Below, one piece after another: positions 59,942 through 64,000 of a stretch of DNA of 64,000 nt; position 1 is the stretch's first letter; each line of letters opens with the position of its first letter. The notes beneath the pieces are model-generated. The model had not been told where the DNA came from and made no database searches. It saw nothing but the letters and a program-made list of their open reading frames with translations. The DNA is from Moniliella sp. 'wahieum' (Eukaryota > Basidiomycota > Moniliellomycetes > Moniliellales > Moniliellaceae): contig RSEE01000048.1 of the NCBI GenBank assembly GCA_003971905.1, positions 124,001 to 188,000 on the forward strand, given 5' to 3'. A program made the position numbers and the translations under genes.

Positions 59942-61870
59942 TCACTTGGACGATCGGTTGGGCTCGCGACGGTCCAGCCCATCCCCTCGGCCACCGTAGC
60001 GGGAGGGGCGGCCAAACTCACGTGGGCGGTCCGACCGTGGTGGTCGTCGAGACACGTCAGTCTCTCGGCCAGGGACACGATCGGAGCGGTGACGCTCCCA
60101 ACGACTGGTCCCCTCGTCACGGCCCTTCCGCGGATGGTACGATCCATGGCGAGAGTCGTGGCGTCGGTGTGAGTCGGGAGGTGGGCGCGACGGAGCACTG
60201 CGGCCCCAATTCATGCCCGAACGATCCGCATACCCGCGCTCCTCATTACGACGCATCATCTCCATGTCCTCATCTTGCCGCACTTGGCGCGCCCACGCGT
60301 GCCGATTTTTCTCTTCCCTCGCCCTGGACCGAATGGGGTCGTTGATCACCCCAGCCGTACCATCGCGCGTGACATCCAAACCGTCGTTGTCTGCCTCACC
60401 CCGAGGATCGAGCACCGCATAGTCACCTGCTTGGAGCCCGTCCTGAGCAGCGGTGTTTTGGTATCTTGGAATTTATGCCCCAAAAGCTCGGCCCAGCTTG
60501 CCTTGCCACCCTTGAAGCCTTTGGTGCCTGACTCTGTATCTGAAGAAGAACCATACTCACGCATGTCGGGATCGATCTCCACATCATCTTCGTCATCTTC
60601 GTCACGTTTGGTCGGTGTTCCCGAGTCGGAACGCTCAGCGTGCTTAAGCTTGTGCGGAAGAATTGAGACGGGCCAAATGTCAACGTCTTTCGGCTTGGAC
60701 TTGCTGTACTGCGCCTTTTGTTGATCCAGCCAGGAACGGGCAGTATCAGTGGACGCTTTGAGTTTGCCCTTCTTATCCTCGACCGCCTTGGGGGGGCTAT
60801 GTGTCGCAGGGCGCCCCGCTTTCGTTCCGAGAAGCGCCGCTTCCATACTTTGAAGGTCTTGATCCGGCAGAGCCGGGGAAGTTTGAGATGGAGGCGTAGG
60901 CGACCGTCGTGGCACCGGGGAATCCAACTGATCTGAACGCGCGGAAACGGGTTCGGAAGGTGCAGAGGAAGGAGGGCGAGTGTCTTTGGACGGTTCCGGT
61001 GCCTCTACCAAACCAGGGGCGGCCAATTTACTTTTGTCCAACTTGATCGCTCCCGTGTCCAACGTAGGGGCAGCCTTGGTCCTTTTCCCCTTGACAGGGA
61101 GCGGCGACGCGTCCTCTTCCTCATCGCCTCCAAAACTCAACAGAACTTTACGCTTCTTGGTTTGAGCTTTGAGCTGAGCTTGCTCTTCGGCTTTGCGCTG
61201 AGCCTTGCGGCCTTGGCCTTGGCCCGTGCTTTCTCTTGTTCGGCCCGCTTGACTGTTTGGCTGATACGGGGGACAATGTCATCGAACGGATTGTCCACCA
61301 CTTCAACCTTGTCGATCCGCGGTGCCTTGTCCTTGGGGATCGGGTGGCCTTCCTCGTCGGTCTCCACCCCCTCGAGCAAAGCAAGCAGGGTGTACATACT
61401 GGCCCCGGCTACTCGGCCAAAGAGGGTGTGCTTTCCTTGCAGTTCGGGACTCGGGCCAGTGTAACAAAAAACTGGGATTGGTTCGTGTTGGGCGCGTTGG
61501 CATTGGCCATGCCCAGCATACCACGCTTGTTGAACCTCAGGCGGGGATGGAACTCGTCGGGGAAGTAGCCCTCGTCCGAGTGAGACAGGTCGCGACCGTC
61601 GGGCGCAGACCCGTCGGGAAGAAGCGGGGCATAAATGGAGGTGCCACCGCGACCGGTTCCGGTGGGGTCGCCAATCTGGGCAATAAAGTCGGGCACCAAG
61701 CGATGGAAGGCAAGCCCATCGTAGTAGCCCTCGAGACTGAGCTGGATCAGATTGCGGCACGCCTTGGGCGTCTCCTTGCTCCACAGGTCAATATCGATAG
61801 AGCCCTGGGTAGTATGGAAGCGCAGTCGTCCCAAAGGAGGAGGCTCCGCCTGCAGCGGATCGAAATCCAT
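59942..61870 (-). CDS. CWC27: spliceosome-associated cyclophilin Cwc27
   Basis: ATG 61870 opens a cyclophilin domain: LGRLRFHTTQGSIDIDLWS, ETPKACRNLIQLSLEGYYDG, LAFHRLVPDFIAQIGDPTGT, GRGGTSIYAP, FPDEFHPRLRFNKRGMLGMA and NTNQSQFFVTLARVPEL. A frame change near 61440 is followed by LQGKHTLFGRVAG and DNPFDDIVPRISQ. The long charged tail continues through RRSPTPPSQTSP and SSSDTESGTKGFKGGKASWA, ending with the family segment LDPRGEADNDG and RAREEKNRHAWARQVRQDED, then an Arg/Asp-rich end at 59942. This architecture, an N-terminal PPIase plus a C-terminal charged region ending in a DPR block, is that of Cwc27/SDCCAG10 of the Bact spliceosome. Other frame changes lie near 61140 and 60440. Confidence 0.9.
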
Positions 61871-62284
61871 GCCGCGAGAGCTGCACAGACGAGGGGGTGG
61901 CGCGAGCCGACGTCAGACGCTGGACGGTGTGAGCAGCCGACGAGGTTGTTGGCGTCGCCCCCATCTCAGCAACAAGTCGAGGCCTAGGTTTCAGTGTTTC
62001 ATTTCAGAAATTTCACGCTTGATCTAAGTTCCCATTTCCAACTGCGTCAGGCCTCACCTCAGGCCGGCCAAGTGCAGGTCCTTATACTCGCTGGCTGTGC
62101 CAACATACTGTTTGTCTATGGCAGGGAAACAATGGAATGGGTTATGCAGATCCATGATCATGGAAAGAACAGACACACAGAGATGAACTAGATGAGTGGA
62201 AATCAGTGCAGGCAAACAAGGCCAACAAGTCAGTCAAACGTAATCTTGGTCCCTTGGCTGCCCTCAGCAATTGCCCCCGACTGC
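61871..62284. other. intergenic, nothing recognised
   Basis: A 414-nt spacer between CWC27 and RPA43, both on the minus strand. It should carry the CWC27 promoter and RPA43 terminator, but no element is distinct enough to call. Confidence 0.6.
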
Positions 62285-63514
62285 TTAGCCACTGCCGATG
62301 CTACCGTTGGAGGATTGGAGGGGTTGTCGGTTCGGCCGGGCCTCCTCCGAATCCGACTTATCGTCATCCCATCGCACACGCTTGTTTTGGCTCTTGACTG
62401 GCGTTTCAGCTTCCTCCTGGGCTTTCGCGAGGCGCTGGCGCCGCTCCTCAACCATCCGCATCCGGCGATCAAACATGATCTTTTCCGACGTAGTCATCTC
62501 CCGTGCGGCGCCTTCCATGGGCGGAAGCAGAGATTCGATGGTCTGCTCTTGTTCATCCGGAGGGGGGACACTGAAAGGACGCCGGAGTAGACTGCCATGC
62601 AGCGTAAGCATGTGCTTGGCGACGGTCATGCTCACGATAGTGAACGTCAACTTGCCGTCTGCGCCGCCAAGGCGCGAGAGGTCGTCCTTGTTCCGCCAGT
62701 AGCCAAGGGAATGAGGTGCATCTCCTCTTCATCCTGGTCAAAGGGCTGCTCCGCGGCAGTGTCATTCTCATCCTGCTCAGGCGCCTCCGATTCGTCATGG
62801 ATAAACTCCCAACGAGTGAGGTCAATGTGCTGCGAGCTGATCGACGCGTTGAACAAGCCATCGAGCAACAGCGACACATGCGATGGCGACGACAAGATGA
62901 TCTTCCCCTCCACCTTCATGCCTATCCTCGGGCTCCACACTAGACATCCGACTTGGATGGGGACCAATCCGAACGCGCCATCGGCCTCGATCCGGCCGGT
63001 GGGACGCTGGAAGGACTTGGGGGTGGCGTGGTGGGTAACAAGAACACCTTCAAGCTCAGTACGTACCTGAAAACTCCCGCGTTAGTCGCTCAGATCATCA
63101 AGACAAAGGGGGAGTGGGATCAGAGGGAAAAAAGCAAAACGTACTGGCAAGAGCATCGTGTCGAACAGCTCGGCCACCGCTTGGGTTGGGTCGGCTGCAA
63201 AGACGGGGGGATAGCCATGTGAAGGGTAGGGTACATTTTGCGGTAGCATGACACTGCCCCTGAGGTCTCGTCCGAGTCGACATCGTCAAGCGGGGGCTGG
63301 TCGGAGGCACGGGGGCGGCGACTGCTCTCTTCAGAGTGGGAATGGACTTGGACTTGGAATGGGACTTGGACTTGTGGGTCTTGCTGCTGCTGTGCTTGTC
63401 GCTGGAGCGGGGCTTGGTGTGCTTGTCTGATTTTCCTTCGCTGGTGCGGGGCTTTTTGGACTTGCGCTCGGCGGGCGAGGGATTCTTGCGCTTAGATGGC
63501 GCGTCTGAAGACAT
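62285..63514 (-). CDS. RPA43: RNA polymerase I subunit Rpa43
   Basis: Rpa43 forms the stalk of RNA polymerase I with Rpa14 and contacts Rrn3. ATG 63514 gives a basic N-terminus (KRKNPSPAERKSKKPR, SKTHKSKSHSKSKS). The SHS2-like domain follows in another frame: LPPKYTLHMAIPPVFAADP, VAELFDTMLLP. After an intron near 63070-63140 comes the OB-fold: VPIQVGCLVWSPRIGMKVEG, KIILSSPSHVSLLLDGLFNA, SISSQHIDLTRWEFIHDES. The acidic loop DENDTAAEQPFDQDEEEMH is followed, after a frame change near 62645, by LTFTIVSMTVAKHMLTLHGS and a charged tail KRVRWDDDKSDSEEARP ending at 62285. This order (GDxLxGxI, LSPSHVSLLL, FNASI) is diagnostic of the family. Confidence 0.88.
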
Positions 63515-63960
63515 GGTGGTGGTAGGGTTGGGGGGGCGGGTGGCAGAGAAGGTGTGGAGGGGCGCAAATATTTTTTCCTGGCTGGCTGGAGGACGCGGAT
63601 GTGAGGGGGGGGATGGGTGTGACGGCGTTGCACCGAACAGGGGTCTTGCGAAGGCGATGCAGTTTAGCATCTGAGATTAGATTTCAGATTTCAGAGAGAA
63701 GCTCCAACGCGCGCGACGGCACTGGGATACACATCATGCATCATGCATCAATGTTTGCGGCGGGCACAGTGGCGCTGCGCTGACGACCATTTTTTTTTTT
63801 TTTTCGTTCCGCCGGCGGTCGTAGGACCGTTTTGCTTGAGTGCGCAAGTGCGGGTCTGGCCGCCGGTCTGTGCGCTGGGCTTGTTGGTCTCGTCACTTTT
63901 TGCTTGTGGGCCCCTCAACGCCAAACTTTTGCCACCACCCTTCTTCCTTACCACCCCACC
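63515..63960. promoter_or_regulatory. bidirectional promoter region of RPA43 and GSP1
   Basis: A 446-nt divergent spacer. It holds an ATTTCAGATTTCAG word array (63672-63697), a GCATCATGCATCATGCATCA array (63734-63753) and a 16-nt T run (63790-63805), a typical nucleosome-depleting poly(dA:dT) tract. The last 60 nt are C/T-rich before the GSP1 ATG. Confidence 0.55.
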
Positions 63961-64000
63961 ATGGCTGCTGAGGTTCCTACATTCAAGCTTGTGCTAGGTG
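63961..64000 (+). CDS. GSP1: Ran GTPase (Gsp1), first exon, truncated by window edge
   Basis: ATG 63961 encodes MAAEVPTFKLVL, the invariant start of fungal Ran. The exon most likely ends at 63997, with a GT donor at 63998-63999 splitting the next Val codon, because the family continues VGDGGTGKTT. Ran drives nucleocytoplasmic transport. Only 12 residues are visible, but the sequence is distinctive. Confidence 0.8.
   Translation, partial: MAAEVPTFKLVLG

Overview
This is nuclear DNA of a fungus, most likely a basidiomycete and perhaps Ustilaginomycotina, though the lineage is inferred from gene content only. Conserved eukaryotic genes are interrupted by short introns of about 54-80 nt (GTAnGT donors, CTAAC/CTGAC-like branch sites, AG acceptors). 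Fungal-type proteins include a velvet-domain regulator, a MAT-type HMG-box factor, inositol phosphorylceramide synthase Aur1 and a SAT-type non-reducing polyketide synthase (PKS). There is no bacterial signature.

Layout. The left 14 kb is gene-poor and repeat-bearing, with a velvet gene (806-2278, -) and an HMG-box factor (8320-10013, -). From 14.2 to 23.8 kb there is a dense housekeeping block: VPS28 (+), an FAD-dependent oxidoreductase (-), a zf-HIT (ZNHIT2-like) protein (-), a Vps38/UVRAG-like PI3-kinase subunit (-) and RNA polymerase subunit RPB5 (-). From 24 to 34 kb comes a repeat copy, a poorly defined stretch, and one very large PKS locus (25980-33894, +). From 34.8 to 43.7 kb lie AUR1 (+), KU80 (-), a CDF zinc transporter with a His-rich tail (+) and an ankyrin protein (+). 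A MITE-like inverted repeat and a 4-kb gene-free zone follow. From 48.3 to 64 kb lie a DH-domain RhoGEF (+), a CBM21 PP1-targeting subunit (+), the E3 ligase subunit RMD5/GID2 (-), the spliceosomal cyclophilin CWC27 (-), the RNA polymerase I subunit RPA43 (-) and the first exon of Ran GTPase GSP1 (+, cut by the window edge).

Two properties colour everything. First, the consensus carries many 1-nt indels: even RPB5, VPS28, CWC27, RMD5 and KU80 are recognisable only by changing frame. Broken frames here are therefore not evidence of pseudogenes, and coordinates of multi-frame genes are envelopes. Second, gene-free stretches are peppered with short tandem arrays built from 6-bp palindromes (AGGCCT, AACGTT, GATCGATC, ACGCGT, ACATGT, ACTAGT and others).

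The most interesting object is the PKS. It has the order SAT-KS-MAT-PT-ACP-ACP-TE, but its ketosynthase has lost all three catalytic residues (Cys to Glu, His to Ser, His to Ala) and its acyltransferase has lost the GHSxG serine. The SAT Cys, PT His/Asp, both ACP serines and the TE Ser/His remain. It also seems to carry a roughly 300-residue N-terminal extension with 10-residue FRPASPG-type repeats. This suggests a PKS that no longer elongates but may still load, cyclise and release chains made elsewhere. It stands alone between RPB5 and AUR1, with no visible tailoring genes.
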